From Peptoniphilus sp034090345 (lineage in GTDB: Bacteria > Bacillota > Clostridia > Tissierellales > Peptoniphilaceae): DNA of 31,342 nucleotides. Below are positions 7,658-15,824 of the stretch, one piece after another. The notes beneath the pieces are model-generated. The model had not been told where the DNA came from, did not search any database, and was given only the letters and a program-made list of their open reading frames with translations. The DNA is taken from the NCBI RefSeq assembly GCF_034090345.1, contig NZ_JAXDSS010000124.1, positions 1 to 31,342 on the forward strand. The letters run 5' to 3'. Position numbers and translations under genes: made by a program. The first letter of the stretch is position 1. Each line of letters begins with the position of its first letter.

Positions 7658-9465
7658 CACTTTTCCTCGTCATATTTTAGGACAGCTAAGAATGCTTCTT
7701 GAGGGACTTCAACATCTCCAACCATTCTCATACGCTTTTTACCTTCTTTTTGCTTTTCAAGAAGTTTTCTCTTTCTTGAGATATCTCCACCATAGCACTT
7801 AGAAAGTACATCTTTACGAAGAGCTCTTATTGTTTCACGAGCAATTACCTTATTTCCTATAGCAGCTTGAATAGGGACAGCAAATTGGTGTCTAGGGATT
7901 ACTTCAGTAAGCTTTTCACAAATTTTTCTTCCTTTATTGTAAGCTGTAGATTCGTGGACTATTATTGAGAAAGCATCTACAAGGTTAGAGTTTATTAAAA
8001 TATCAAGTTTAACTAAATTACTTTCTTTATATCCTGTCAATTCATAGTCGTATGAAGCATATCCTCTAGTCTTTGACTTAAGGGCATCAAAGAAGTCATA
8101 TATTACTTCGTTTAATGGTAAGTCATATTTTATAAGAGCACGAGTTTCTTCAAGATAGGTCATATCTATAAAGATACCACGTCTATTTTGACATAGGTCC
8201 ATAACAGCACCAACATAGTCAGTAGGAGTCATAATTTCTGCTCTTACAATTGGTTCTTTAATAGAGGAAATTTCAGTAACAGGAGGAAGATTAGTTGGGT
8301 TTTGTATATCCAAATGTTCTCCGCTAGTAGTTTCTACTTTATATATTACTGATGGAGAAGTAGTTACGATATTTAAGTCGAATTCTCTTTCCAATCTCTC
8401 TTGAATTATTTCCATGTGCAGTAGACCTAAGAATCCGCATCTAAAACCAAAGCCGAGAGCAACTGAAGTCTCAGCTTCAAAATCAAGAGCAGCATCATTT
8501 ACTTGAAGTTTTTCAAGAGCATCTCTTATTTCAGTGTACTCTTCGCCTTCTCCGGGATAAATACCACAGTATACCATAGGAACTACTTTTTTATACCCGG
8601 GGAAAGGAGTTTCGGCTGGTTTGTTTTTGTGAGTGATAGTATCTCCAACTGTTGCTTCTTTAACATTTTTAATACTTGCTGTTATATAACCTACATCTCC
8701 AGCTTGAAGAGAGTTTAGAGCAATATGTGAAGAAGTTACCACACCAACTTCCACAACTTCAAATGTTTTATCAGTGGACATCATCTTTATTTCATCACCG
8801 GGTTTTACTGAGCCATCATGTACTCTCACATAACAGACAACCCCTTTGTATGAATCATAATAAGAGTCGAAGATTAAAGCTTTTAAAGGCTTGTCCTCAG
8901 AACCTTGTGGAGCAGGAATGTCTTCAATTATCTTTTTGAAAACTTGGTCTATTCCAATTCCTTTTTTAGCAGAAACAAGGGGCGCATTTTCGGTATCAAT
9001 ACCTATAATATCTTCAATTTCTTTTTTTACTTCATCAATTCTTGCGCTTGGCAAATCTATTTTATTTATAACAGGTACAAGTTCTAGGTTTTGGTCCAAT
9101 GCAAGATATACATTTGCCAAAGTTTGAGCCTCAACTCCTTGACTTGCATCCACAACTACAATAGCTCCTTCGCAAGCAGCCAAAGACCTTGAAACTTCAT
9201 AATTGAAATCCACATGGCCGGGAGTATCTATTAAATTGAATATATATTCTTCGTTGTTTTCATCTTTATATATAAGTCTAACAGCTTTTAACTTAATAGT
9301 TATCCCTCTTTCACGTTCAAGGTCCATTGAGTCTAAAACTTGAGCCTCCATTTCTCTTGAAGTGAGCATTCCCGTCATCTCTATAAGTCTATCTGCCAAA
9401 GTTGATTTTCCATGGTCAATGTGTGCGATTATGGAAAAGTTTCTAATATTTTTTTGTCTAGACAA
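7657..9465 (-). CDS. lepA: Elongation factor 4 (LepA), ribosomal GTPase
   Basis: LepA is a translational GTPase acting on the ribosome in translation or subunit assembly. The 602-residue product is full length. GTPase motifs are all present: AHIDHGKST (14-22), RGITIK (53-58), DTPGH (80-84), NKID (134-137) and SAK shortly after. The C-terminal domain includes the LepA-specific tail SRKRKLLEKQKEGKKRMR. The start codon is TTG (9465-9463, MSRQKN), preceded by GGAGGTT, which is formed by the last two glycine codons of lepB. lepB stops 2 nt upstream and hemW begins inside the lepA stop, so the three genes form a coupled operon. The lepA-hemW pair is conserved in Firmicutes. Confidence 0.97.
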   Translation of the reverse strand: MSRQKNIRNFSIIAHIDHGKSTLADRLIEMTGMLTSREMEAQVLDSMDLERERGITIKLKAVRLIYKDENNEEYIFNLIDTPGHVDFNYEVSRSLAACEGAIVVVDASQGVEAQTLANVYLALDQNLELVPVINKIDLPSARIDEVKKEIEDIIGIDTENAPLVSAKKGIGIDQVFKKIIEDIPAPQGSEDKPLKALIFDSYYDSYKGVVCYVRVHDGSVKPGDEIKMMSTDKTFEVVEVGVVTSSHIALNSLQAGDVGYITASIKNVKEATVGDTITHKNKPAETPFPGYKKVVPMVYCGIYPGEGEEYTEIRDALEKLQVNDAALDFEAETSVALGFGFRCGFLGLLHMEIIQERLEREFDLNIVTTSPSVIYKVETTSGEHLDIQNPTNLPPVTEISSIKEPIVRAEIMTPTDYVGAVMDLCQNRRGIFIDMTYLEETRALIKYDLPLNEVIYDFFDALKSKTRGYASYDYELTGYKESNLVKLDILINSNLVDAFSIIVHESTAYNKGRKICEKLTEVIPRHQFAVPIQAAIGNKVIARETIRALRKDVLSKCYGGDISRKRKLLEKQKEGKKRMRMVGDVEVPQEAFLAVLKYDEEK

Positions 9466-9467
9466 AT

Positions 9468-10007
9468 TTAACCTCCAATTGTGCCAAAATCACTAAATGG
9501 CCAAAATCTAAATTTAACGATGCCTTTTATATCATCTTTTTTAACTGGACCAAAAAATCTTGAATCCAAACTCTTACCAGGGTTTCTGTTATCACCCATT
9601 ACAAAAAATTCTCCATCTCCAAGAGTCCATGAAGATTGGTCATATATTTCTGTATAAACACCTGAGTCAATGTAAGTTTCTTCAAGTTTATTTCCATTTA
9701 CATAAACAACACCATCTTTAACTTTGACAGTGTCTCCCGGTTTACCGATTAGTCTTTTGATATATTCTTTCCCTTTTTCATCAGGAGCATTTATTATTAC
9801 TATATCTGACCTTTCAGGGTCTTTGAAATGTAATGGAAGTATCATGGCGATAAGTCTATCATTTTCATGAAGAGTTGGTTGCATAGATTCACCAATAACC
9901 ATATTGGAACTAAAAATAAAAGTTTTAATAAGTAAAGCAAGTATTATCGCAAATGCAAAAGTACTTATGTAACTTAAAAACATGTTTTCTTTTTTTTCAT
10001 TTTTCAT
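9468..10007 (-). CDS. lepB: Signal peptidase I
   Basis: Type I signal peptidases remove signal peptides from exported proteins at the outer face of the membrane. The 179-residue Gram-positive form has one N-terminal membrane helix (about 13-33), the catalytic serine in GESMQPT (Ser41), the general-base lysine in EYIKRLIGKPGD (Lys84), and the conserved box GDNR...SLDSR.FG (138-153). The ATG at 10007-10005 follows AGGAGT. It is the first gene of the minus-strand lepB-lepA-hemW operon. Signal peptidase next to lepA is the classic E. coli arrangement but is not in the Bacillus version of this locus. Confidence 0.95.
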   Translation of the reverse strand: MKNEKKENMFLSYISTFAFAIILALLIKTFIFSSNMVIGESMQPTLHENDRLIAMILPLHFKDPERSDIVIINAPDEKGKEYIKRLIGKPGDTVKVKDGVVYVNGNKLEETYIDSGVYTEIYDQSSWTLGDGEFFVMGDNRNPGKSLDSRFFGPVKKDDIKGIVKFRFWPFSDFGTIGG

Positions 10008-10056
10008 TTTATAAACTCCTTTTATTCGCTATTTAAAGCATTTATAGCATTAAAAT

Positions 10057-10064
10057 ATTTTACC
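10057..10064 (-). promoter_or_regulatory. Possible extended -10 for the lepB-lepA-hemW operon
   Basis: On the minus strand TGGTAAAAT reads as an extended -10 (TGn followed by TAAAAT) about 50 nt upstream of lepB. The -35 position (TTTTAA) is poor. The 250-bp spacer 10008-10257 holds this, the hrcA promoter and the CIRCE site; the middle (about 10085-10170) is A/T-rich with nothing else I can recognise. Confidence 0.35.
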
Positions 10065-10173
10065 ATATATTATTAAATTTTAAAATCAGAACCGTATTAA
10101 ACAACTATTAGAACCTTTATTTTATTAAAATAGACAATTTATAAAAAGAAAGAAAAAAATTTTTTAAAATCTA

Positions 10174-10202
10174 TTGACATTCTTTGACTAAAGGCTTAAT
10201 AT
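10174..10202 (+). promoter_or_regulatory. Sigma-A promoter of the hrcA heat-shock operon
   Basis: TTGACA (10174-10179), exactly 17 nt, then TAATAT (10197-10202). The start of transcription expected near 10209 lies directly before the CIRCE operator, so bound HrcA would block transcription. Confidence 0.8.
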
Positions 10203-10215
10203 TTAATCATAAGCT

Positions 10216-10242
10216 TTAGCACTCATTTTATTCGAGTGCTAA
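10216..10242 (+). promoter_or_regulatory. CIRCE operator (HrcA binding site)
   Basis: TTAGCACTC (10216-10224), nine-base spacer, GAGTGCTAA (10234-10242): a perfect match to the CIRCE consensus. It is the only CIRCE I see in the window, located 16 nt before the hrcA start, so hrcA-grpE-dnaK should be autoregulated and heat-inducible. Confidence 0.97.
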
Positions 10243-10257
10243 CAAAAGGGTGATGAT

Positions 10258-11277
10258 ATGGAATCGAGAAAGGTAGAAATTTTAAATGCGATTGTAAATT
10301 CCTATATAAATTCTCCGAGTCCGGTTGGTTCTAGGACTATATCAAAAGATTTTAACTTAGGTGTAAGTTCTGCAACTATAAGAAATGAAATGGCGGATTT
10401 AGAAGATTTAGGATATTTAAATAAGCCACACACCTCAGCTGGAAGAATTCCATCTGCTAAAGCTTATAGATTTTTTGTGGATGAGCTAAGAAAAAACTTA
10501 GATGATGATTTTGAAGTAGGAGATAAATTATTAGATTTGATGCTTGACAGAGCAGAAAATTTAAATGATGTATTTAAAAATGCAGCTAAAATTTTATCTG
10601 AGAAATCAAATTATATTTCTTATGTTATAGCTTTAAAAAAAGCTGATTCAAAGATAAGACTTGTACAGTTAGTATTAATAGATTCGTTCACAATACTACT
10701 TTTAGTGGTAGGAGATAAGGGGGTTGTTGAAAAACATTTCTTTAAATCTGATATTAAAATAGATGAAGAAGAATTAGCTGATATAAATTCTTTACTTAAT
10801 GAGAATTTAGTTGGTATAAATTTGTTGGAAGTTGATAGTTTAGATATAACAGTATCGGGAACTTTAACAAAATGGACAGCTTTTATAACTGAAGTCATAC
10901 GAACCATAGCTGAATTCAATAAGGATTCCAATAAGATAGATTTCTTTTATGATGGAATAAAGAACGTGTTCAATTTCCAAGATGAAATAAATAAGAGTCA
11001 AGTTATAGACATAATGAATTTAATGGAAAGCAGTCATTTAGCTAATACATTAAATGATTTTGAAGAAGATTTAACCATTGTAATAGGTAATGAAAATGAA
11101 ATAGACATAATAAAAGAAAATTCAATAATTGTGTCATCATTTTATGATAGAAAAAGAGAAATAATAGGTAAAATTGGAATCTTGGGACCTATCAGAATGG
11201 ATTATAGGACTCAAATTCAAAATGTTAAATTGACAAGCAATAACTTGAAATTAGCTATAGATAAGATGTTGAGGTGA
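10258..11277 (+). CDS. hrcA: Heat-inducible transcription repressor HrcA
   Basis: HrcA binds CIRCE and represses class I heat-shock genes; its activity depends on GroE in Bacillus. The 339-residue product has the winged-helix N-terminal domain with the signature GSRTISKDFNLGVSSATIRN, then EDLGYLNKPHTSAGRIPS, followed by the GAF-like dimerisation domain and the conserved C-terminal LGPIRMDY. The ATG at 10258 follows a GGGTGATG block. It is the first gene of the operon directly under the promoter and CIRCE. Its last codons (TTGAGGTGA) carry the ribosome-binding site for grpE. Confidence 0.97.
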   Translation: MESRKVEILNAIVNSYINSPSPVGSRTISKDFNLGVSSATIRNEMADLEDLGYLNKPHTSAGRIPSAKAYRFFVDELRKNLDDDFEVGDKLLDLMLDRAENLNDVFKNAAKILSEKSNYISYVIALKKADSKIRLVQLVLIDSFTILLLVVGDKGVVEKHFFKSDIKIDEEELADINSLLNENLVGINLLEVDSLDITVSGTLTKWTAFITEVIRTIAEFNKDSNKIDFFYDGIKNVFNFQDEINKSQVIDIMNLMESSHLANTLNDFEEDLTIVIGNENEIDIIKENSIIVSSFYDRKREIIGKIGILGPIRMDYRTQIQNVKLTSNNLKLAIDKMLR

Positions 11278-11278
11278 G

Positions 11279-11824
11279 ATGGTGAACGATAAAGATTTAG
11301 AAAATACAGAAGAAAATTTAGAAACTGAAGGAAATGAAGAAGTAGTTACAGAAGAATCTATAGTTGAAAAGGAGATTTCTGAAGAAAATATTGAAGAACA
11401 ACAATCAGAAAGAGAAACTCAATTAAAAGAGCAACTTATAAGATTGCAAGCAGATTTTACAAATTATAGGAGAAGATCTGAAAATGAAAAGAAAGATTAT
11501 CTTTCTCTGGGTGCTCAAAAGGTTATTTTGGATTTGCTTGGTGTTATAGATAATTTTGAAAGAGCTTTATCTCAAGTTTCAGAAAAAAATAGTTTTTCTG
11601 AAGGAGTGGAGCTCATACATGGACAATTGATTGAGTTAATCAAGAAATATGATGTAGAAGAAATAAGTGAAACAAATATAAAATTCGATCCTAATATGCA
11701 CCATGGAGTGCTTGTCGAAGAAAGAGAAGGCTTTGAAGAAGGCATTGTAATAGAAGTTTTACAAAAAGGATATAAGATAAATGATAAAGTGCTTAGACCA
11801 GCAATGGTTAAGGTTTCACAATAA
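11279..11824 (+). CDS. grpE: GrpE nucleotide exchange factor
   Basis: GrpE releases ADP from DnaK. The 181-residue product has the usual acidic, coiled-coil N-terminal part (about 1-60), then LIRLQADFTNYRRRSENEKKD and the C-terminal beta domain with FDPNMHHGVLVEER and VLQKGYKINDKVLRPAMVKVSQ, the family signature. The start is uncertain by one codon: ATG at 11279 lies only 2 nt after GAGGTG, whereas the following GTG (11282) has a better 5-nt spacing. It is 1 nt downstream of the hrcA stop and 15 nt upstream of dnaK. Confidence 0.96.
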   Translation: MVNDKDLENTEENLETEGNEEVVTEESIVEKEISEENIEEQQSERETQLKEQLIRLQADFTNYRRRSENEKKDYLSLGAQKVILDLLGVIDNFERALSQVSEKNSFSEGVELIHGQLIELIKKYDVEEISETNIKFDPNMHHGVLVEEREGFEEGIVIEVLQKGYKINDKVLRPAMVKVSQ

Positions 11825-11839
11825 CTAGGAGGAAATTAA

Positions 11840-13657
11840 ATGGGAAAAATTATAGGAATTGATTTAGGAACAACAAACTCAGCAGTAGCAGTTATGGAAG
11901 GTAGTGAGTCAGTTATTATTCCGAATATTGAAGGTAACAGAACTACACCATCTGTTGTAGCTTTTACAAAAGATGGAGAAAGATTAGTTGGAGAAACAGC
12001 TAAACGTCAAGCAATTACAAACCCTGACAGAACAATTCAATCTATTAAGAGACATATGGGAACTGACTACAAAGTTTCAATAGATGGAAAAGATTATACA
12101 CCTCAAGAAATTTCAGCTATGATTTTACAAAAGTTAAAATCAGATGCAGAAAGTTATTTAGGAGAAAAAATTACTGAAGCTGTAATTACAGTTCCGGCAT
12201 ACTTCACAGATGCTCAAAGACAAGCTACAAAAGATGCAGGTAAGATAGCCGGTCTTGAAGTTAAGAGAATAGTTAACGAACCTACAGCAGCAGCTTTAGC
12301 TTATGGCGAAGATAAAGATGAAGATTCACAGACAGTAATGGTATATGACCTTGGTGGTGGTACATTTGACGTATCTATTCTGGAATTATCTGATGGAGTA
12401 TTTGAAGTACACGCTACAAGAGGGAACAACAAACTTGGTGGAGATGATTTCGATGCTAAGATTATAGATTTTATAGCAGCTTCATTCCAAAAAGAACATG
12501 GAGTAGATTTAAAAGCTGATAAGATGAGCCTTCAAAGATTGAAAGAAGCAGCTGAAAAAGCTAAGAAAGAACTTTCATCTACTATGTCAACAAATATTAA
12601 CCTACCATTTATAACTGCAACAGCAGAAGGCCCTCTACACTTGAATATGGACTTGACAAGAGCAAGATTCGATGAATTGACTAAAGATTTAGTAAAAGCT
12701 ACAGAACAGCCAGTTTTGGATGCTATGAAAGATGCAGGGATGAGTCCATCTGACATAGATAAAATACTTTTAGTAGGTGGCTCTACAAGAATTCCGGCAG
12801 TTCAAAGCTTTATAAAAAATCTAATTGGGAAAGATCCTCAAAGAGATATCAACCCAGATGAATGTGTTGCCTTAGGTGCAGCAATCCAAGGTGGAGTTCT
12901 TTCAGGAGATGTTAAAGACCTTCTATTATTAGATGTAACACCTCTATCTCTAGGGATTGAAACAATGGGTGGAGTTACGACAAGATTGATTGAAAGAAAT
13001 ACAACAATTCCTACAAAGAAGAGTCAAACATTTACTACAGCTTCTGACAACCAAACATCAGTAGATATTCATGTACTGCAAGGTGAAAGACAAATGGCTG
13101 GAGACAATGTAACTCTTGGAAGATTCCAATTAGATGGTATTGCACCAGCAAGACGTGGGATACCTCAAATTGAAGTAACGTTTGATATAGACGCAAATGG
13201 AATTGTAAATGTTTCAGCGAAAGATCTTGGAACAGGTAAAGAACAACATATTACAATTACATCATCTACAAACTTATCAGATGAAGAAATTGAAAAGAAA
13301 GTAAAAGAAGCTGAAATGTATGCTCAAGATGATGCTAAAAAGAAAGAGTTAATAGAAGCTAAGAACACTGCAGATTCAATGATTTATCAATCTGAGTCAA
13401 CTTTAGAAGAAGTTAAAGATAAGATAAAACCAGAAGATAAAGAAAATATAGAAAAAGCAATTGAAGAATTGAAATCAGTTAAAGATTCTGAAAATCTAGA
13501 TGAAATAAAAGCTAAGACTGAATCTCTTACAAAAGCTTTCTATGCAGTATCTGAAGAAATCTATAAAAATGCAAATCCTGAAGCAGGACAATCTGATGCA
13601 CAAAAAGAAGATGTTGTAGATGCCGACTATGAAGTTGTGGATGAAGATGAAGAATAA
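11840..13657 (+). CDS. dnaK: Hsp70 chaperone DnaK
   Basis: DnaK is the ATP-dependent Hsp70 chaperone. The 605-residue product is full length with IIGIDLGTTNSAVAV at the N terminus, DLGGGTFDVS, VLLVGGSTRIP-like text (ILLVGGSTRIPAV) in the ATPase domain, the substrate-binding domain after DVTPLSLGIETMGG, and the acidic Hsp70 tail DVVDADYEVVDEDEE. It lacks the roughly 24-residue insertion of Gram-negative DnaK near the N terminus, as expected of a Firmicute. AGGAGG precedes the ATG by 7-8 nt. It is followed directly by a strong terminator, so dnaJ is not simply in the same transcript. Confidence 0.98.
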   Translation: MGKIIGIDLGTTNSAVAVMEGSESVIIPNIEGNRTTPSVVAFTKDGERLVGETAKRQAITNPDRTIQSIKRHMGTDYKVSIDGKDYTPQEISAMILQKLKSDAESYLGEKITEAVITVPAYFTDAQRQATKDAGKIAGLEVKRIVNEPTAAALAYGEDKDEDSQTVMVYDLGGGTFDVSILELSDGVFEVHATRGNNKLGGDDFDAKIIDFIAASFQKEHGVDLKADKMSLQRLKEAAEKAKKELSSTMSTNINLPFITATAEGPLHLNMDLTRARFDELTKDLVKATEQPVLDAMKDAGMSPSDIDKILLVGGSTRIPAVQSFIKNLIGKDPQRDINPDECVALGAAIQGGVLSGDVKDLLLLDVTPLSLGIETMGGVTTRLIERNTTIPTKKSQTFTTASDNQTSVDIHVLQGERQMAGDNVTLGRFQLDGIAPARRGIPQIEVTFDIDANGIVNVSAKDLGTGKEQHITITSSTNLSDEEIEKKVKEAEMYAQDDAKKKELIEAKNTADSMIYQSESTLEEVKDKIKPEDKENIEKAIEELKSVKDSENLDEIKAKTESLTKAFYAVSEEIYKNANPEAGQSDAQKEDVVDADYEVVDEDEE

Positions 13658-13667
13658 TTAATATCTT

Positions 13668-13704
13668 AAAGCTAAATCATACACGATTTAGCTTTATTTT
13701 TTTT
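13668..13704 (+). terminator. Terminator after dnaK
   Basis: Perfect 11-base stem AAAGCTAAATC / GATTTAGCTTT with a 6-nt loop (ATACAC), then A and eight T. It lies 11 nt past the dnaK stop and separates the CIRCE-controlled genes from dnaJ. Confidence 0.93.
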
Positions 13705-13746
13705 GTTAAAAAGGTTAGAATATTATTTTAGAAATGTGGTGAAAAT

Positions 13747-14862
13747 TTGAGAGACTTTTATGAAATTTTAGAAGTTAAGAGAAGAGCTTCTCAAGATGAA
13801 ATTAAAAGAGCGTATAAAAAACTTGCAAAAAAATATCATCCAGATTTAAATCCTGGAAATGAAGAAGCGGAAATTAAATTTAAAGAAATAAATTTGGCAT
13901 ATGAAGTTTTGTCAGATGAAAATAAAAGACAAAACTATGATATGTATGGAGAAGATGGAATAAACGGTGGAGGATTTGAGTCTTCAGGATTTGGTGGTTT
14001 TTCAGATATATTCGGAGACATTTTCGATATGTTTGGAGGATCTGGTGGTTTTAGAACTTCTACAAAATATAAAGGGCCTATTAAAGGCGATGATATAAGA
14101 TATGATATAACTCTAGACTTTAAAGAAGCTGTATTTGGAGTTGAAAAAGAAATAAGCTTAAGAGTTAGAGAAAAATGTCATGTTTGTGATGGAACGGGAG
14201 CTGAAAAAGGTTCTGAAAAGAAAACTTGCGATAAATGTCATGGAACCGGTCAAATAAGAGTTGAGAGCAATTCAGCTTTTGGAAGATTTGTCAGAGTTGT
14301 GGAATGTGATAATTGTCACGGAACTGGAGAAGTAATAGAAAAACCTTGTAAACACTGTCATGGAACTGGAAAAGAAGTAATAACTAAGAAAGTAAAAGTT
14401 AAAATTCCTGCAGGAGTTGACAACAATACTGTAGTTTCAATGAAAGGACAAGGCCACGCCGGAGAAAACGGCGGACCAAATGGGGATTTATTTGTATATA
14501 TAACAGTTAGAGAAGATTCTGTTTTCAAAAGAAATGGATTTGATTTACATTTAAACATTCCAATAACATACATGGATGCGGTGTTAGGTGCTGAAATAAA
14601 GGTTCCTACATTAACTGAATTAGCAGATTATAAAATACCATCAGGAACTGCTGGAGGTACGACCTTCAAATTAAAGGGCAGAGGAGTTCCTTATGTAAGA
14701 CGTGAGGGTAGAGGAGATTTATATTTCACAGTAAATATAATCGTTCCTAAAAAAGTTACAGGAGAACAAAAAGAATTACTTGAACAATTGAGAGAAAAGA
14801 GTAAGGATACAGTTCAAGAAAACAAGTCATTGTTTGATAAACTTAAAGAGTTTTTTGAATAG
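13747..14862 (+). CDS. dnaJ: Co-chaperone DnaJ (Hsp40)
   Basis: DnaJ delivers substrates to DnaK and stimulates its ATPase. The 371-residue product is a full type I protein: J domain with HPD (31-33), a Gly/Phe-rich segment (about 72-102), the zinc region with four CxxCxGxG repeats (144-151, 161-168, 187-194, 201-208), and the C-terminal substrate-binding domains. The start is TTG at 13747 (MRDFYEIL), after GTGGTGA; no in-frame ATG fits better. It lies beyond the dnaK terminator, and no clear promoter or CIRCE is visible in the 42 nt between, so it depends on read-through or a weak promoter. Its TAG stop is part of the next terminator. Confidence 0.97.
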   Translation: MRDFYEILEVKRRASQDEIKRAYKKLAKKYHPDLNPGNEEAEIKFKEINLAYEVLSDENKRQNYDMYGEDGINGGGFESSGFGGFSDIFGDIFDMFGGSGGFRTSTKYKGPIKGDDIRYDITLDFKEAVFGVEKEISLRVREKCHVCDGTGAEKGSEKKTCDKCHGTGQIRVESNSAFGRFVRVVECDNCHGTGEVIEKPCKHCHGTGKEVITKKVKVKIPAGVDNNTVVSMKGQGHAGENGGPNGDLFVYITVREDSVFKRNGFDLHLNIPITYMDAVLGAEIKVPTLTELADYKIPSGTAGGTTFKLKGRGVPYVRREGRGDLYFTVNIIVPKKVTGEQKELLEQLREKSKDTVQENKSLFDKLKEFFE

Positions 14863-14891
14863 GCAAAATCTTAGATTTTGTCTATTTTTTT
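14861..14891 (+). terminator. Terminator after dnaJ
   Basis: Stem of about ten pairs around CAAAATC / GATTTTG with loop TTA, then seven T. It starts within the dnaJ stop codon and ends two bases before AGGAGG of prmA. Confidence 0.88.
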
Positions 14892-14903
14892 ACAGGAGGT
14901 AAT

Positions 14904-15824
14904 ATGAAATATATAGAATTAATCTTAAAAGCAAAAGATGAAAATCGCGATGATATTTTGAACACATTATATGATAACGAAATTTATATTTTTGAAGAAG
15001 AAGGAAAAGAAATAATAGAAGAACTTGATAAAACAGAAAAAGATTGGGATTTTGTTGATGAGAGAATTCTAAATTTAGAGCCGGGAATGAGAACTTTTAA
15101 AGTTTATTTTCAAGAATCTGAATCAGAAGTTGTTGATAAATTAAAAACTGATTTAGCAACTTTTGGAGAACTTGAAATAAATAAAACAGATGATGAAGAC
15201 TGGGCTAACAATTGGAAAAAATATTATGAACCTGTAGAAGTTGGAGAAAGTTTGGTAATAATACCATCTTGGCTGGAATACAACGGTTCTCACACTAATA
15301 AAATATATATAGAACCAGGGATGGCATTTGGAACTGGAACTCATGAAACAACATATATGTGCTTAGAGGCACTTGAAGATTATGTTATTGAAGATGATGT
15401 TGTATTTGACATAGGATGTGGCTCTGGAATTTTAGGCGTTGCAGCTACAAAATTGGGAGCTAAGAAAATTGTTGCAGTTGATATTGATTCAAAGTGTACA
15501 CAAGTAAGTAAAGAAAATGCAATACTAAATAATGTTGAAGATAAAGTAGAAATTCATACAGCAAATTTACTTGATGTAGTAAGTGGTAAGGCTGATATTA
15601 TAGTTTCTAATATAATTGCAGAAATTATAGCTGAAATGGTACCTGATTTAAAAGAACATTTAGAAGATGATGGACTATTTGTTTCATCAGGTATAATTGT
15701 AGAGAAAATCTATATGGTTGAAAATGCATTGATTGAAAATGGATTTGAAATAATAGAAAAAAGAGAAAAAAATGGATGGGCTTTAGTAGTAGGTAGGATA
15801 TGTACAGATTCTTCGGGAAATTAA
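14904..15824 (+). CDS. prmA: Ribosomal protein L11 methyltransferase
   Basis: PrmA trimethylates ribosomal protein L11 using S-adenosylmethionine. The 306-residue product has the N-terminal L11-recognition domain ending in DDEDWANNWKKYYEP (96-110), then PGMAFGTGTHETT (138-150), the SAM-binding motif FDIGCGSGILGVAA (168-181) and NIIAEIIAEM, the PrmA version of the catalytic NxxA segment. AGGAGG (14894-14899) precedes the ATG. It follows dnaJ as in Bacillus. Its last 25 nt overlap rsmE. Confidence 0.95.
   Translation: MKYIELILKAKDENRDDILNTLYDNEIYIFEEEGKEIIEELDKTEKDWDFVDERILNLEPGMRTFKVYFQESESEVVDKLKTDLATFGELEINKTDDEDWANNWKKYYEPVEVGESLVIIPSWLEYNGSHTNKIYIEPGMAFGTGTHETTYMCLEALEDYVIEDDVVFDIGCGSGILGVAATKLGAKKIVAVDIDSKCTQVSKENAILNNVEDKVEIHTANLLDVVSGKADIIVSNIIAEIIAEMVPDLKEHLEDDGLFVSSGIIVEKIYMVENALIENGFEIIEKREKNGWALVVGRICTDSSGN

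Noticed and set aside
8676..8939. 87-residue plus-strand frame inside lepA
   Set aside because: It lies opposite the well-conserved lepA, has no Shine-Dalgarno and no family likeness; it is a shadow of lepA codons.
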